The notes: generated by a model from the sequence alone, not told the origin. A stretch of 64,000 bases of DNA from Ostrinia nubilalis (GCF_963855985.1 NC_087110.1:3029001-3093000), one strand, 5' to 3'. Shown: positions 1 through 12,123, numbered from the stretch's first letter. Numbers and translations are program-made.

Positions 1-414
1 CACAGCGATAGGATAGCCAAACCTTTTACAAAATTACATCTGGTACGCTCAGGCACATATCACCATGTCAATTTAAGTGTTTATTAAGATACGGAAAGAA
101 ACAAAAAGAAAAAAACAAATATTAAAGAAGATAATTAATATTTTGTTAGAAAATTAAAAGAACGACTTTTAAATAAATCTTTTTATTATACCTATTAAAT
201 AATTTTATGATCTCAATAATTTTAAAAGATAATTAGCAATTGTATTCAAATAATTAAGATAAAGTGTTACACCTGTATTAATTATTTAGATGTTGTGACA
301 CCCTTACATGGCTCATGTTTCCGGGATTGTATTGTATTTAAGACCTAATTTTATGTACCAACCAACATGATGCAATAAAACATTATGACTATGACTTTAT
401 AAGTCACATAATTA
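1..414. other. No recognised feature
   Basis: AT-rich sequence with a few A-runs. No frame or inverted repeat of note. Confidence 0.6.
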
Positions 415-470
415 TACATAAGGGGGAGGCCTATGTTCAACAGTGGATGTCTGAAACGATGATGATGAAG
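415..470 (+). mobile_element. RTE-type LINE tail fragment
   Basis: GGGGGAGGCCTATGTTCAAC, then AGTGGATGTCTGAAACGATG and a short GATGATGA tail: only the last ~50 bp of the family. Confidence 0.6.
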
Positions 471-659
471 TCATATTATAAGATACAACCGTAATATTAA
501 GGTAATTATGTGCCTTTCTGTTATAATATTGTTCCTCATGTATGACCAGGCTCAGGATATTGAGTAGTGCCATCTATGCAGCCTACACTCCAGGAATCCA
601 AAATCTATAGAACCTATAACATCAAGTAATAACATAGGTATTTCCAACACCAAACAATA

Positions 660-870
660 AAAGTATGTATGAAATGATGACACAGAACTGACGGCCGATG
701 GGGCAGTAAGGTTTTGAAGTGGAGGCCAGGTACTGAAAGTTGCAGTGTAGGACAAGGTGGAGCGACGACCTCGTAAAGGCAGCAGGCAGGTCATTATGGA
801 AATCATGGGGCCTCTCCCAATGATTTCCTTTCCTATGTTCAACAGTGATGTTGATGATGATCTCCGTCAG
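660..870 (+). mobile_element. RTE-type LINE tail
   Basis: It covers ACAGAACTGACGGCCGATGG, AGCGACGACCTCGTAAAGGC and CCTATGTTCAACAGTGATG, the last ~200 bp of the family (encoding a degraded WTDDL...AGR...W end). A GGCCTCTCCCAATGATTTCC piece inside it is reversed relative to the rest. The two minus-strand frames over it are not genes. Confidence 0.65.
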
Positions 871-1089
871 GACCCTCACTTCCGCCTTTCCGAGTCGCAA
901 TGTTTTTACAAATGTTCCGATTCAGGTAAATCTTGATTTAGGGCATCCATCCACCGATCCATCTTCGATACTTATCGGGCATAAGTCAAAGCTAAAATGC
1001 GTAAACATGCCACTGATGGTCTCATAATTAATTTTTAAACGAAACACGAACACAAAAATCGTAGGTAACACCACAGAAACACCTATTGT

Positions 1090-1346
1090 TGCTCAATCGT
1101 ACTCTAATAGCAAAATTGCCATTGAGAGTTCATTGGACCAAATGTCAAACAAACGTCAAATAATAGTAGAATACCATTTTAACCCACAATCGATTTACGA
1201 TTGTAACACGATTGAAGAGCAGACTACCCACATAGTCCAATGGCAGTTCAATGGAATGCCATTGGAAAATCATTGGTCTTTTTTTATTAGCAGAATACCA
1301 ATAGTGTCAAATAATTCTATTGAGATTCGATTACGATTCAATTGAG
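1090..1346. mobile_element. Possible MITE with GCTCAATCGTA ends
   Basis: GCTCAATCGTACTCTAATAG pairs imperfectly with the complement of TCGATTACGATTCAATTGAG. Several ATTGCCATTG and CAATGG half-repeats lie inside. The open frame across it is probably chance. Confidence 0.4.
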
Positions 1347-1361
1347 CCATTTGTAAATTAG

Positions 1362-1477
1362 CGGACTTGGGGCCCAGGCCGCTACCAATCGTGCGATGCG
1401 GAAGTCATTGGGGGAGGCCTATGTTCAGCAGTGGACGTCCTATGGCTGAAATGATGATGATGATGATGAATCTCAAC
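1362..1477 (+). mobile_element. RTE-type LINE tail
   Basis: GGCCCAGGCCGCTACCAATC to GGGGGAGGCCTATGTTCAGC and GGACGTCCTATGGCTGAAAT, ending in a (GAT)5 tract. Confidence 0.7.
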
Positions 1478-1567
1478 TGCTACTCAAACTCAAGAACCCT
1501 GAATCCTGAGTCCAGCTCTCTACCTAGTAGACCACAAGGCGCAAATCTCACTAAAACCCTAAATTAA

Positions 1568-2964
1568 ACAGCACACCTTCACCACAATTTCACTCCACAA
1601 TCTTGTTCAATCCGGTTAATTCCGCTTCATTTTGCGGACAAGCCAGAACGGACCGGTTGATTTACGGTGTTACCGGTGAATACCGGTAAAATCCGGATAG
1701 ACCCGACTTAATTTTTGTGGGAAAATAGTTCTAGAATATAAGTGCTGCTAAATGGAAGGTACAGATACTTAGTTTCATAGGTACTGTTTTATCTTTACGT
1801 CATAATTGTAGCATTAATTTATATTTTTTTATCTTTTAAGGATTAATGCAAAGGATCTTATTTTATTTTATCGGAAAACAGATTTTAACAGATTACATCA
1901 TTAATAGATTAACACTAACAATGGTGTTGAATAAGAAAGTAATCCTATAGCGTGTTTCCACGGCATGCTAGGAATGAGAATGATTATGATTCACATAAAA
2001 ATATGTCAGCATACAAAAAGTCATTAGTGCCATCATAATTGCCGAAATATAGTCCAAATTGAATAAAATGTTTTTGAGTTTGATTGTGTCCATTTTTTAA
2101 TCCGAAAGCATTTTTTTCCGCACTTTCCATTTCAAATTCGATTACATACCATTCAAAGCTCAATTTTCTTAGCCGCAACGCTTAAAGTAACATCACACGC
2201 TAATGTATTCATATACACGTCATCCCGCCCGATTTCGATTCCCGTATGCGTCAAAAATTCTCATTTTCGTCAAAGAACACCCCTCTTTCATCACCGTTTA
2301 TAAAAAAGGCGCTATGCGAGTATAATATTCATGCAATATGTTGGCTAACACCTGCGCTGTAACGTTTTCTTAAGTAAATTGGTTCTAAGCGTATACGAGC
2401 TTACCTGGGGAGATATTAGATTAGATGTTTAACCGGGATAACACATTTTGTTTTGTATTAAATTTGTTTTTTTGTCAACATATTTTCAACATTATTATTT
2501 TACCACTGAAAATATTTTATTTCTAAACAAGGTATGCACATATTTTATAATTAGCATTTACAGAACTGGCTGGCCCGGAGAATTGATGAGATTGTGCGAC
2601 TTTTGTATCATGGCGGTCATATTGTCATCGATTTTATTACTGATGGTATCATTACGGAAGATGGCGGATTTAATACCTAATATTATAATGAACAGCTTCA
2701 GACTATCATTCCTATAGCAAAGTAGTCCATATTACTAAATGTTGAGGTGCCACATTAATTTATATGTGTACCAAATTCCATGTCCATCCATCAAGACTGT
2801 ACTTTTCCCAGCTCTCAATTCCACCGCTGCCATTCATACGTAGCTAGGATACCTAGGTACCCTAATGAAGAAGTGCTATTATAAGGCAGATAATTATTTA
2901 TTTACACAATAATGTATGGAATTGAAACTGCCTAGCTCACACCAGTACATACCTATGCAATAAC
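1568..2964. other. No recognised gene
   Basis: CCGGTTAA/CCGG half-repeats occur at 1612-1700 and AT-rich sequence follows. The frames at 1984-2178 and 2448-2717 have no domain or splice context that I can support. Confidence 0.5.
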
Positions 2965-3125
2965 CTTGTAAAATCTTTAAAAACAAGCTGAAAATAGTGA
3001 CTGAGTTTCTGGCGTTGCTTCTTCTCAGCACTGGCCCATATTACTGTCCCGAAGCAGTGGTAGGGTTGGGACTTGTAAATTACTCTTTGAGAGGCACTTG
3101 AATAAATAAACGATTTAATTTCATT
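2965..3125 (+). mobile_element. LINE 3' UTR fragment (CTTCTTCTCAGCACTGGCCC family)
   Basis: GACTGAGTTTCTGGCGTTGC, CTTCTTCTCAGCACTGGCCC, CCCGAAGCAGTGGTAGGGTT, then AATAAATAAACGATTT, which looks like the end with its poly(A) signal. Confidence 0.6.
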
Positions 3126-3487
3126 TGACAGCTTGACCGTCAATGGAAAGTCATCCACTCAACAAGTTCACAAGACGTTTACATAAAAAAAAAAGATTCT
3201 CTTTAAGATTATCAGCAAACTGAAAACATATCCCTTTGGATTGTTAAAGATCCTTTCAAGGGCAGCATGGAGACGGTTGCTTGGCAACCAAAGCTTCTTA
3301 TCACAAGCTGTTGTCGACCAGAATGGGTCATAAAAGGACAGTTTCATGAATATGAGACGATTGTGTAATACCGATCTTAGATTAAAGGTATGTTCACATG
3401 GTATAATATACTCGAATGTTGTATGATCAGAGAATAATGCAAAAAATGTGTGGATTTGTATGACTGTATTCATTGTACGCAATCGCT

Positions 3488-3640
3488 CCTGGTGTTAAGT
3501 GAGATGCAGTCTAGGATGGTACATATCTGCCCTGTAAGTGCCTAATCATCGGCCCGGATTATAGTATTCGTGAAAGACAGCAGCAGGCAGCGAATTCCAG
3601 TCCCTAGCTGTTCGCATTACAAAGAATAAAATGAAAGACG
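3488..3640 (+). repeat. SINE/LINE 3' fragment plus GCGAATTCCA block
   Basis: GTGTTAAGTGAGATGCAGTC and CTGCCCTGTAAGTGCCTAA match 20940-21022. After it, GGCAGCGAATTCCAGTCC and GCTGTTCGCATTACAAAG are another familiar lepidopteran repeat string. Confidence 0.5.
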
Positions 3641-3686
3641 AGACCTGATGTTATGTGAGATGTATAATTAACTTTAAAAAAAAAAA

Positions 3687-4094
3687 AAACCGACTTCAAA
3701 TGCGTGAACACAAAAAAAAAACTAAAAATTAAAAATATTGCGTATAAAAAAGTTCATCCCCAATTTTCCACCCTTGGGGGTGAAATATTTTCTTCAAATT
3801 CGCATGAAACCACCCTTTTGATAATACCTATTCAACAAAAAAATAATCGTTCAAATTGATTTATAATCAGCGTAGATATTGCGTATAAAAAAGTTCATCC
3901 CCAATTTTCCACCCTTGAAGGTTGTTTTTTCTATTATTAAATTTAAATGGGACCACCCTTGAGGTATTACCTATACGCCGAAAAAAGATTTGTTCAAATC
4001 GGTTCATAATTGGCGGAGTTATCGCGTAACAAACATAGAAAAAAAAAACATACGGGTCGAATTGAGAACCTCCTCCTTTTTTGAAGTCGGTTGA
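3687..4094. mobile_element. ACCGACTTC-ended interspersed element
   Basis: The ends are AACCGACTTCAAA and TTTGAAGTCGGTT. The interior contains a duplicated block GCGTATAAAAAAGTTCATCC (about 3740 and 3882) and the right-hand GCGGAGTTATCGCGTAAC and GAGAACCTCCTCCTTTTT strings. I recall this as a very abundant lepidopteran repeat. A fragment of its right end is at 44600-44670. Confidence 0.72.
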
Positions 4095-4204
4095 AAATAG
4101 TGCGTATCATATTAATAACCTTATACAATATCCTCTCTTCTTATTACAGTATTTTGATATACTCAGGTTCTTCTAATTTTTTTTTGTAATGAGTACAGAC
4201 CTTA

Positions 4205-4335
4205 GCGACTCATGATCATCATTTCAGCCACAGGACGTACACTGCTGAACGTCGGCCTCCCTAAATGATTTCCATGTTGACTTTGTTGGTAGCGGCCTGC
4301 ATCCAGCGCCTTTCTGCTGCCTATAAAGTTACTGC
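4205..4335 (-). mobile_element. RTE-type LINE tail
   Basis: CATCATTTCAGCCACAGGAC, CTGCTGAACGTCGGCCTCCC and GTAGCGGCCTGCATCCAGCG, the complement of the family's last 120 bp. Confidence 0.7.
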
Positions 4336-4365
4336 TATAGATTGTTTTAAACTTTCATGGTCACT

Positions 4366-4500
4366 ATCATAATTATTATTGTTGACGGGATTGCTACCAT
4401 GTTACTCCGTGACCATGGCGCTTGCAACAGTGCCAAAATATCGGAAACTCAAAATTAAGGTAGTAAGTACATGGAAGCAATCCCGTCAACAATAATAATA
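4366..4500. repeat. Inverted-repeat fragment with GACGGGATTGC arms
   Basis: ATTATTATTGTTGACGGGAT (4370) pairs with ATCCCGTCAACAATAATAAT (4482-4501). The loop contains TGACCATGGCGCTTGCAACA and ATATCGGAAACTCAAAATTA. It resembles an interspersed repeat known from many arthropods, perhaps the terminal region of a Penelope-like element, but that is only a recollection. Confidence 0.45.
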
Positions 4501-4783
4501 ATTACTGCTATAGAGACTGTAATTTTCAATCAAATAACAAAACAAAAGATTGCTATAACAGTACATCCCCTTACATGTGAGCAAACGAGATTCATAGAAA
4601 AGAATACGGGCGAATATTATCAGACAAGGAATCCCAAAAATGGGAACCATCAGAAAACAATGGTACACCACATAATAGGAATAAGGCTCCTTATCGCTGA
4701 ATATAATGTGCCCATTCCAGTTGAACGCACAATGTAACTAATAAAAGTATGGTCGCTCCAAAGAAATTAACAATTTATAGTAA

Positions 4784-5005
4784 ACTAGCTTTCCGCCCGC
4801 GGCTTCTCTGGCGTGGAATTTTGTCTGTCACAGAAAAACTTTATCGCGCGCGTCCCTGTTTCAAAAACCGGGATAAAAACTATCCTATATCCTTTCCTGG
4901 GACTCAAACTATCTCTATGCCTTTCATTAAAATCGGTTCATTGATTTAGGCGTGAAGGCAAGACAGACAGACAGAGTTACTTTCGCATTTATAATATTAG
5001 TATAG
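4784..5005 (-). mobile_element. Lep1-type Helitron-like element
   Basis: On the minus strand it starts at TAATATTATAAATGCGAAAG, passes CTGTCTGTCTGTCTTGCC, ATCCCGGTTTTTGAAACAGG and GACAAAATTCCACGCCAG, and ends CGGGCGGAAAGCTAGT. The CTAGT end and internal (CTGT)n belong to the Lep1 Helitron-like family of Lepidoptera. Confidence 0.75.
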
Positions 5006-5088
5006 AGTATTTTAGGTTTAAGGGGAAGCGTGCTAGCAATTGGATCAAACAAGGCTGGTATTTAACCGTAATCACACCTGTGTGTTTA

Positions 5089-5248
5089 CAATGAGTTTAC
5101 GTTAGGTCTACTCGCTAGCGACTGCGTAAAAAATGACATAAAATGTACGGTATATTGCACAGCGCCCCTAGCGGCTACTTTCAAGAACTAAAATCTTCAT
5201 AGATTTCTTTGCCGCACTCGCTAACGAGCACACCTAACGTAAACTCAT
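5089..5248. mobile_element. 160-bp MITE with ATGAGTTTACGTTAGGT ends
   Basis: ATGAGTTTACGTTAGGTCTA pairs with CACCTAACGTAAACTCAT. Inside, CTCGCTAGCGA pairs with TCGCTAACGAG. The CAGCGCCCCTAGCGGCTAC string lies in the middle. Confidence 0.72.
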
Positions 5249-6729
5249 GGTAAACACTGATGTTAAGTGTTATGAAGTCTAGGATAATTCTTGCCCCAAA
5301 AGTGCCTTGAATATTATAGAGTTTGGAAAATACAGCAGCGGGTATAGGTTGATTTTAAAAACTAACAAGATGTTGCTTTGTGTTTTCTGTACTTATTCAA
5401 AGGTGGCCTAATATAACAACTTTTTTAAGAAATAAGTCAGGGGTATACAGGAAAACGAAACAAAGTAGAAAAAAGCTCAATCTCATGCAATAACTTGTAT
5501 TTTTATTACAACGAGCCTACTGTTCTTTCGCCGTTTTGTGTCAACACCCAGTCGTTTATTTATACAACGACCTTTATATAACAACAAATATCTTAGCAAC
5601 AAATAGTTACTTTCTATGGTATAGTCAGGCACAATGTTTATTATGCTGTTCGTAAGATATAGGGATAAATGCCTCTTATTTTTGTAACATCTCAGTAAAT
5701 AAGGATAAACCGAAGTATCTGTTTGGATTAGATATAACTTACTATGTTTGTTTGTAAAAAAATAAATAGTTTCCTGTTAATTTCACGATACAAATTCGCG
5801 AAAACGCTTAATTTTTATTTATTTCTTTACTTAAAACTTTATTACACATCATTGTGTGATACAAAATGTTAATTTTTTCTTCATGTTGCAATTTATTCCA
5901 ATCAACGTTTTGGCAACAGGTTTGAGAGTTTTAAAGGCATTGAGAGTTTGAGATTTCAGCCTGACGAGCCCATTCGTTTTAAAATATATTTAGTAGGTTT
6001 TAAATCAATCAGTTAATCAGTTTTTAAAACGTTGAAAGTCTAATGACGTCATAATATTCTAAGTTATTTATTGTTGATGTTTATAAGTAGGTACTTATAA
6101 TATTTTACATCCAGTCTGGTAAAAAGTGTTTTGTTAATGACGTGGGAATTTATTTACTTAACCTAACCCCTTAAATTATAAATGGCAAGCACTTATCTCC
6201 TAAAAGACCTACAAACCTAACCCTAATTTAACCACAATTAATAAAAGGGTGAGGTGACGTCACTAACAATATTTTCATCCACGCGTAAATTCACAGATAA
6301 CTGGTGGCAACCTATTCTCCCCTTCTGGGGTAAATATATGCGTTTCCCCTCTATTTGGGGAGAGGTTATAAGTCTCCCCTTATCTTGTCCGTTCGCGTTA
6401 ATATTTTTACAGACCACGGGGTTTTCTTTGAATATAAAATCTGGGTTTGGACGCATTTTTGTGGATATTTATGAACTCGCTTGCCATTTATAAGCGGGTT
6501 TGGTTGTGAAAATTGTTTAAGAAAAATATAGGGTCTAACATTTTTGCAAAAATTTTTGCAGTCGACTTCTTTAACTTTGAGATGGAAAACTCAGTTATGA
6601 ATTAGGATAGAAAACTTTTCCACATGCCTAAAAGGTGAGAAGTCGAACCTTAATTTCAAACTCCTCCTATGTTCTTCTGATTAATTTCGTTGTGGGTCCA
6701 ATGACAGTTTAATTTTCCCCCGGGACAAA
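5249..6729. other. No recognised gene
   Basis: Mostly unique AT-rich DNA. At 6238-6493 both strands are open for 72-79 codons over CTCCCC-rich sequence (for example CCCTCTATTTGGGGAGAGG, a short palindrome at 6347-6366), which is more likely composition than coding. Confidence 0.5.
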
Positions 6730-6812
6730 CTTGACCTTCACTGGTTGGGTTTTCATGGCGGTCGAGCTGTAGATCCTGGCTACACAGGAGTTGCAGTGGT
6801 GGGAACGAAAGG
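6730..6812 (+). repeat. Interspersed repeat fragment (GGTTGGGTTTCA... family)
   Basis: CACTGGTTGGGTTTTCATGG, then CCTGGCTACACAGGAGTTGC and GTGGTGGGAACG. A second copy is at 42265-42325. Confidence 0.5.
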
Positions 6813-6964
6813 TGGGAATAGTCCCGAAATGCGTAAAAGGTCTTCTATTCCATTCCATGCCTAAAAGATCGTCAATACATTTTTCGATTTTTTTATGCAG
6901 AACAAAGCAGGTATTGACTGCAATCAGAACCCTGATGTTAAATAAGATACAATATGAAAATTAA

Positions 6965-7100
6965 GCAATGGTACATACAAAGGCCGGAAGACGTAGTGTA
7001 GGCAGGCCCCTCACTAGGTGAACCGACGATCTGGTGAAGGTTTTGGGGGAGGCCTTTGCAAAGTTCAGTTCAGTGGACGTCATTTGGCTGAAACGAAGGA
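6965..7100 (+). mobile_element. RTE-type LINE tail, diverged
   Basis: GTAGGCAGGCCCCTCACTAG, then GAACCGACGATCTGGTGAAG and GGGGGAGGCCTTTGCAAAG, with GTGGACGTCATTTGGCTGAA at the end. Confidence 0.6.
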
Positions 7101-8407
7101 AGCAATGGTACTTACATAAGCTTTTGCGCTACAGGTTATAGGAGCTTGCTACTCGTAGCATCGTAGCGGAAAACGTAGTAAACTCGTAGCGTAGCGTGTT
7201 TCCTTCTAATTTACATTATTTACCTATTTATTTATATTAGTTACATTTTGGAAAGTGCCTGCCTGCTTTGGAAATTGAAAGTGAGTAGTGATGACAATAG
7301 TGATAATTTATTGTATCGCTTTTTCGGAATTGTAATTCGGAAAAGTTCTTTATTTAAGAGTCATTATCAATCATTATTAGTAATAAGTATAGTTAACTTT
7401 ACAAATACTATTTCATACTTGCTACTTTATTAACCCTTAAATATAGCGTGACCCCATTATTTTTCCTTATCACGTGCAACCAACCAACTAAGTTACTTCT
7501 AGTTGTGAAATCATCTATAATTATAGCAACTGTATACATACCATCGTCTGTACAAAGTAAACTAAGCTTGACAAGTAATAAATAAACGTTATTATTTTCT
7601 CAGTTTTAAAAAACTCAGTCCTGAAAAACTTTCAACAGCTACCTACAGCAGTTGCAAAATTAAATAGCTCTTATTTTAAAGGAAATAAGGGCTAACGTTT
7701 TCCGACGATGTGTGTACAGAGTTTATCAGAGCAAGTGATTAGGCATCGCAGCGTGTGTTCACGCTTGGGGAGACGATTTTTTTCCGGTGTATAGGCTGGG
7801 GTGTGCCGATATTTAAACGTTGAACGGGATTTTTCTCGTGCCGAAAGGTATTTGACTCACAACTCTAGTATCAGACTTAATAGAGCTTTAGAAGTCTGAC
7901 ATCATTCAGTTAAAGCGGTGGACTAACAAACTTTTTAGAATGAAATTGGATTTAGTTTTGCAATGTCCAAACCGAATTGGAAATACAAGTATCTAGTATC
8001 ATAGTCACATAGTAATTTTACATTATATGTATGTATATCTGGAACCACTAGAAATTATGCACCACCAAGGCGTAATTTGAACAGTACTAGTACTTGCGTA
8101 ACGCGAGCATTTTAAGTATGTTTAAGTATTATACTGATTCGACTCTACTTTTGGTTAAAAGACACTACTATCTTTACACCCTTGTGCATAATTAATCAGA
8201 AATATGTTTTCTCCAATAGAAACTAGGAATTTTGTTAAACTATTTTGATAAAAATCACCTTAAATAGAACTTACATTATCTCACCTTACTTTTCATATTG
8301 CAATCAAAGATCAAAGAACTTTTCACAAATCATAGATATGACATTATCGCTGTCAAAGTTGAGGCTTTATTTGTAAAAAAAGGCCAGTTTCTCTTGGCGT
8401 GGACTAA
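7101..8407. other. No recognised gene
   Basis: A CGTAGC-rich low-complexity patch lies at 7150-7195. The remainder is AT-rich and without repeats I know. Confidence 0.5.
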
Positions 8408-8553
8408 CGCCCGTATTCACAAATGATGCTTGTTTAAGTGAAGCAGCAAATCGAACGCACAGCGTTGAATAGAGCTCTGTGATTGGTTCGTGTCTCACAC
8501 TGTGCGTCCACGCGCACTGTGAGACCTCATAGTGATGTTTGTGAATACGGGCG
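8408..8553. mobile_element. MITE with CGCCCGTATTCACAAA ends, copy 1
   Basis: 146 bp with inverted ends CGCCCGTATTCACAAA and TTTGTGAATACGGGCG. The interior holds GTGATTGGTTCGTG and CGCGCACTGTGAGACC. TAA precedes it. Confidence 0.8.
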
Positions 8554-8971
8554 TCTTTATGTAGTGTTTCTATATGTAGAAACACTCAAGAACATTACCT
8601 TTTGCTAAGATACACTTCAAGTATTTCAGGAAGCCATAAAAGCTACCTCTTACTAGGAATGGCCGACGATTTATGTTTTATTCCCACATAACGTACACAG
8701 CACATTAGATTCTACATTTTCGCTGCAAAATAACACCTGATACAATGATATCGTCACCGTCGTGGCAGAATTAAATAACTGACACTTTTGGCAAAAACCA
8801 CTTTTTCCACTTTTTGTATAGTAGAAAGTGTTACCTATATTTTGGTCTTACTCTCGTGGCAATATCTATGATATTTCCAAAGATATCTTCAGTTTAGTGA
8901 AACTATTGACCATAAATTACAACTCTGTTTGTTGTAGAATTTACGTGGCAAAACTGAATAAGTGACTTTAT

Positions 8972-9120
8972 TTAATTCTGCCACAACTCACTGCAAAACA
9001 TTGCTTCAAAATACTTGTACTAAGAAAGTCAATAAGTGACTTTATTTAATTCTGCCACAACTCAATCCGAGACATTGCTTCAAAAAACTCGTACAATTGT
9101 GTTTTTGATTTATTTCATTT
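8972..9120. repeat. Tandem ~75-bp repeat, two units
   Basis: GACTTTATTTAATTCTGCCA is followed by ACAACTCA..., CATTGCTTCAAAA and CTCGTAC-like sequence. Both units start at GTGACTTTATTT (about 8962 and 9031). They lie in the left part of the TIR element. Confidence 0.65.
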
Positions 9121-9162
9121 TTGTAACATTACTTTAAATGTTACTTTTAATTTCAATGTTCA

Positions 9163-10690
9163 TTACTCAGATGTTGAATCTGGATAGTTACCTTCATCAT
9201 CATCATCATTTCCGCCATATAGGACGTCCACTGCCGAACATAGGCCTCCCCCAATGATTTCCAATATGACCGGCTGGTAGCGGTCTGCATCCAGTGCTTT
9301 CCTGCTACCTTTATGAAGTGCACGTTGTGCTTTCCGGTACGTGCCCTCTACTCCAGAACCTTGCTGCCCCATCGTCTCTCAGAACTGAGTACTATGTGCC
9401 CTGTCTCTTGTACAGAAAAACTGAGCATAGCCCTCTTCAAAGCACGCTGTGCAACTTTGAGCTTATTTATAAAGCCTATAGTAAGAGGCCGCTTTCCCGA
9501 GTTGTCATCAGTGGTAACACATACAGATTGTAGATTTTCGTCTTTAGGCACTGAGATATTTTGGACGAAAGGATGTTGTGTAGTTTCCCGAATGCTGCCC
9601 AGCCGAGTTGGATTCGACCTCTCTCTACCTAGCTGAAACGTTTGTCCGAGGTAGACATACTAGTCAACAATCTCGAGATTCAAGCTCCTAACCGAAACTA
9701 GGTAGGGCGCAACACAGACATTCGACAAAAGCTTCGTTTTTCCATGTTGTTCACCCGAAGGCCTACCTTTTGGGAGATTAAGGTCTTCGAGCATTGTGCG
9801 CGCAATATCGTCGGCAAACCGAAGGTGAATGATGTACTCGTCGTTGATGTTTGTGCCGAATCCTTTCTATTCAAGGAGTTTGAAAGCGTTTTCCAATGCA
9901 GCGGTGAATAGTTTCGGAGATCCGGAGATATAACATCTCCCTCATGCCTCGCTGCAGAGGAATCGCCCTCGTACTCCACTCCTGTACTCGGACCAACATG
10001 GTGGCGTTTCTGTACAAGCACTTCAGCACCTCGATATGTACCAATACTTTTCAGAAACCGCCTTGTTCGGGAGGCTATAAGTCATCGAATCTACGCGCGA
10101 GATCATTCGTGATAACTTTCGAAAACAGCTTGCAGACATGACTCAGAAGCGAGATGGGTCAGTAATTCTTCAGCAAGGTTTTATCCCCTTTCTTGAAGAA
10201 GAGTACCACCACGCTTCTGTTCCATGCCACTGGCGTTGTTCCCTGGAGTAAGACGAAGTTAAATAGTCTCTGAAGGACTTCAATGTTCAGAAGCTCCGAG
10301 GTTATCCCGTCATGACCCGGTGCCTTTTTGTTCTTTAGGTGTTTGAGAGACATCCTAATCTCGTATAGGCTGATAATGCTGATATTCACAATATCTTCGT
10401 CGAGGTATATAGCTGTCCATAAAACTTTTCAATCTCACCAGTCTTCGCAGTCTTCAGCTTCGTCAGCTAGCTTCGTCCATTAGAGTTGTCTCTTGCGAAC
10501 ACTTTCGAGCCTTGGTTCCGCTCTATCACCTCTTTAATACTATTTGTATTAAAGTTGCGAACATCATGTCGCAAGGACTTCCATATCTGTCTATTGAGCT
10601 GCCGATGTGCCTTAGCGTCAACGGAGATCTGCAGTGACATTGAACGTCGTTCTGCCATGACGTTGAGGGTAAAGGATCTCTATGGATACC
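9163..10690 (-). pseudogene. Degenerate RTE-type LINE (endonuclease-reverse transcriptase) copy
   Basis: Read on the minus strand, this is the dead body of a lepidopteran RTE-like non-LTR retrotransposon. From 10690 down there is a linker region (10658-10467, with residues such as LNRQIWKSLRHDVRNFNT). Next comes the start of the reverse transcriptase at 10389-10159, with HLKNKKAPGHDGITSELL and VVVLFFKKGDKTLLKNY, typical of RT motifs 0-2. Later RT blocks follow in shifted frames at 10021-9698, with EGDVISPDLRN resembling the RT block with the (Q/E)GD(V/I)(L/I)SP signature. The carboxyl end lies near 9340-9190. Frameshifts and stops break the frame at least four times, and the YADD-type catalytic block is not intact, so it cannot code for an enzyme. 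It ends in a (CAT)n tract on the plus strand, the reverse of the family's 3' (GAT)n tail. It lies inside a TIR element (8748-11322), which must be older. The amino-terminal endonuclease is missing: the copy is 5' truncated. Confidence 0.8.
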
Positions 10691-11337
10691 TAGGGAGAGT
10701 TTCCTACTACAGTTTTATTGTTTTTGGATTATTTTAATTTTGATATTCATTTTGATGTTTGTTCTTTCAATTTAATTTCAATGTAAAGGAATCTGATGTT
10801 GATGGTTACCATACCAATTTTTTAAACATTTATAAGTATTAAATAAGTAGGTATATTCTAGTATTATTTAACAATTTTACAGATTTTGACTAAAATCGCA
10901 TTAACAAAACAAATAAAATAAAATTAATAAATCAACATTTAGGTCAATAAAAGTGTGGCAAAATTAAACAAGTGTACTTATTCAATGGAAAAATTTGTTT
11001 TTGTAATACCTTGGTTGAGGCAAAACTAAATAAGTGACATACAAAAACTAAATAACTGCAACTTAGTTGTAAAATACGGTTGTGGCAAAACTAAATAATT
11101 ACATTTTTATTTTTTTTATTTAAAATAATGCAAAGTAACATCATCGAAGACTATTGAATTAATGAAGGTAAATTTGCTGTATAAAATATCAAAAGACCGA
11201 CAGTAAAATATTTTTACCCTTAAAAGTTATCGCCATTTTTAACGAAAAAAAACACAAAAACGTGAATATCTCGCAACTTTGGTTTTGTCAGTTATTTAAT
11301 TCTGCCACGACGGTGACGATATACGATACAGTATTTA

Positions 11338-11461
11338 CGCCCGTAGTCACAAACATTACTATGAGGTCTCACAGTACGCGCGAACCAATCACAGAGCTCT
11401 ATTCAACGCTGTGCGTTCGATTTGCTGCTTCTTAAGCAAGCATCGTTTGTGAATACGGGCG
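11338..11461. mobile_element. MITE with CGCCCGTATTCACAAA ends, copy 2
   Basis: Same ends as the 8408 copy but inverted, with an internal deletion of about 22 bp. It lies immediately outside the right end of the 8748-11322 element. TTA precedes it. Confidence 0.78.
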
Positions 11462-12123
11462 TATGTTTCTGTAATAAAAGTAGGTAGTGTATTTCAGTTT
11501 GATAACCGTCCAAGGCATCTTCACTGAAAAAAATGTTCGGTTACTGCTTACGCAACAAAAGTGACCACCGAACTAAGTGTTAACTATAATCAAAGTAAGT
11601 ATAGCTCACTACAGATTTTTTTTTTTAATTTACACAACATTTTGTTCTTCATAACCAGTGTTTGGTTGTCACTTTTGTTGTGTAAGCAGTAACCAGTGTT
11701 CCCATGACGCTTCTTCAAATTAAACCCAAAACCTCAATTAGCAAGCAAAATCAAAACATCCAGTAACTATATTATTATCTAATCCCTACTAGTTTTATCC
11801 CTCCCAAACTACAGCCTTACATTCTCATTAATACCAGCCCATTAGCAGCTCCGAGATTTCACGTACACACAGCATATAAACCTACACATTTTTGTTCCAA
11901 AACCAACCGTATTACAACTGTATAAGACCCCACGATGTTTAACTTGACGCTCAACATTACCGTACCATACAATGGAATGGGATTGTTAGCAAGAATACGT
12001 TCGCTGGCAAATGGTGCTGGATATTCCGCCTCTCATACTGGATTGTTTTGATTCTGTAATAAATGTAGGATTCTGAACATCAAAATGTAACTATTCCTTT
12101 TAGAATAATACTCACATTAAGCT
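11462..12123. other. No recognised gene
   Basis: GGTTACTGCTTACGCAACAA (11541) and its near complement TTGTTGTGTAAGCAGTAACC (11673-11692) bracket about 150 bp, possibly a small unlisted MITE. Nothing else stands out. Confidence 0.5.

Larger units (their letters stand above)
8748..11322. mobile_element. TIR element with many subterminal repeats, split by a LINE
   Basis: The ends ATCGTCACCGTCGTGGCAGA (8750) and its complement (about 11302-11320) form ~35-bp inverted repeats reaching TTAAATAACTGAC. Inside, the motif TGGCA(G/A)AA(T/C)TAAATAA recurs on both strands near 8950, 8975, 9035, 10965, 11030 and 11085, like multiple transposase sites. The RTE LINE at 9163-10690 is a later insertion. Without it the element is about 1.05 kb. 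No transposase is seen. Confidence 0.6.
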
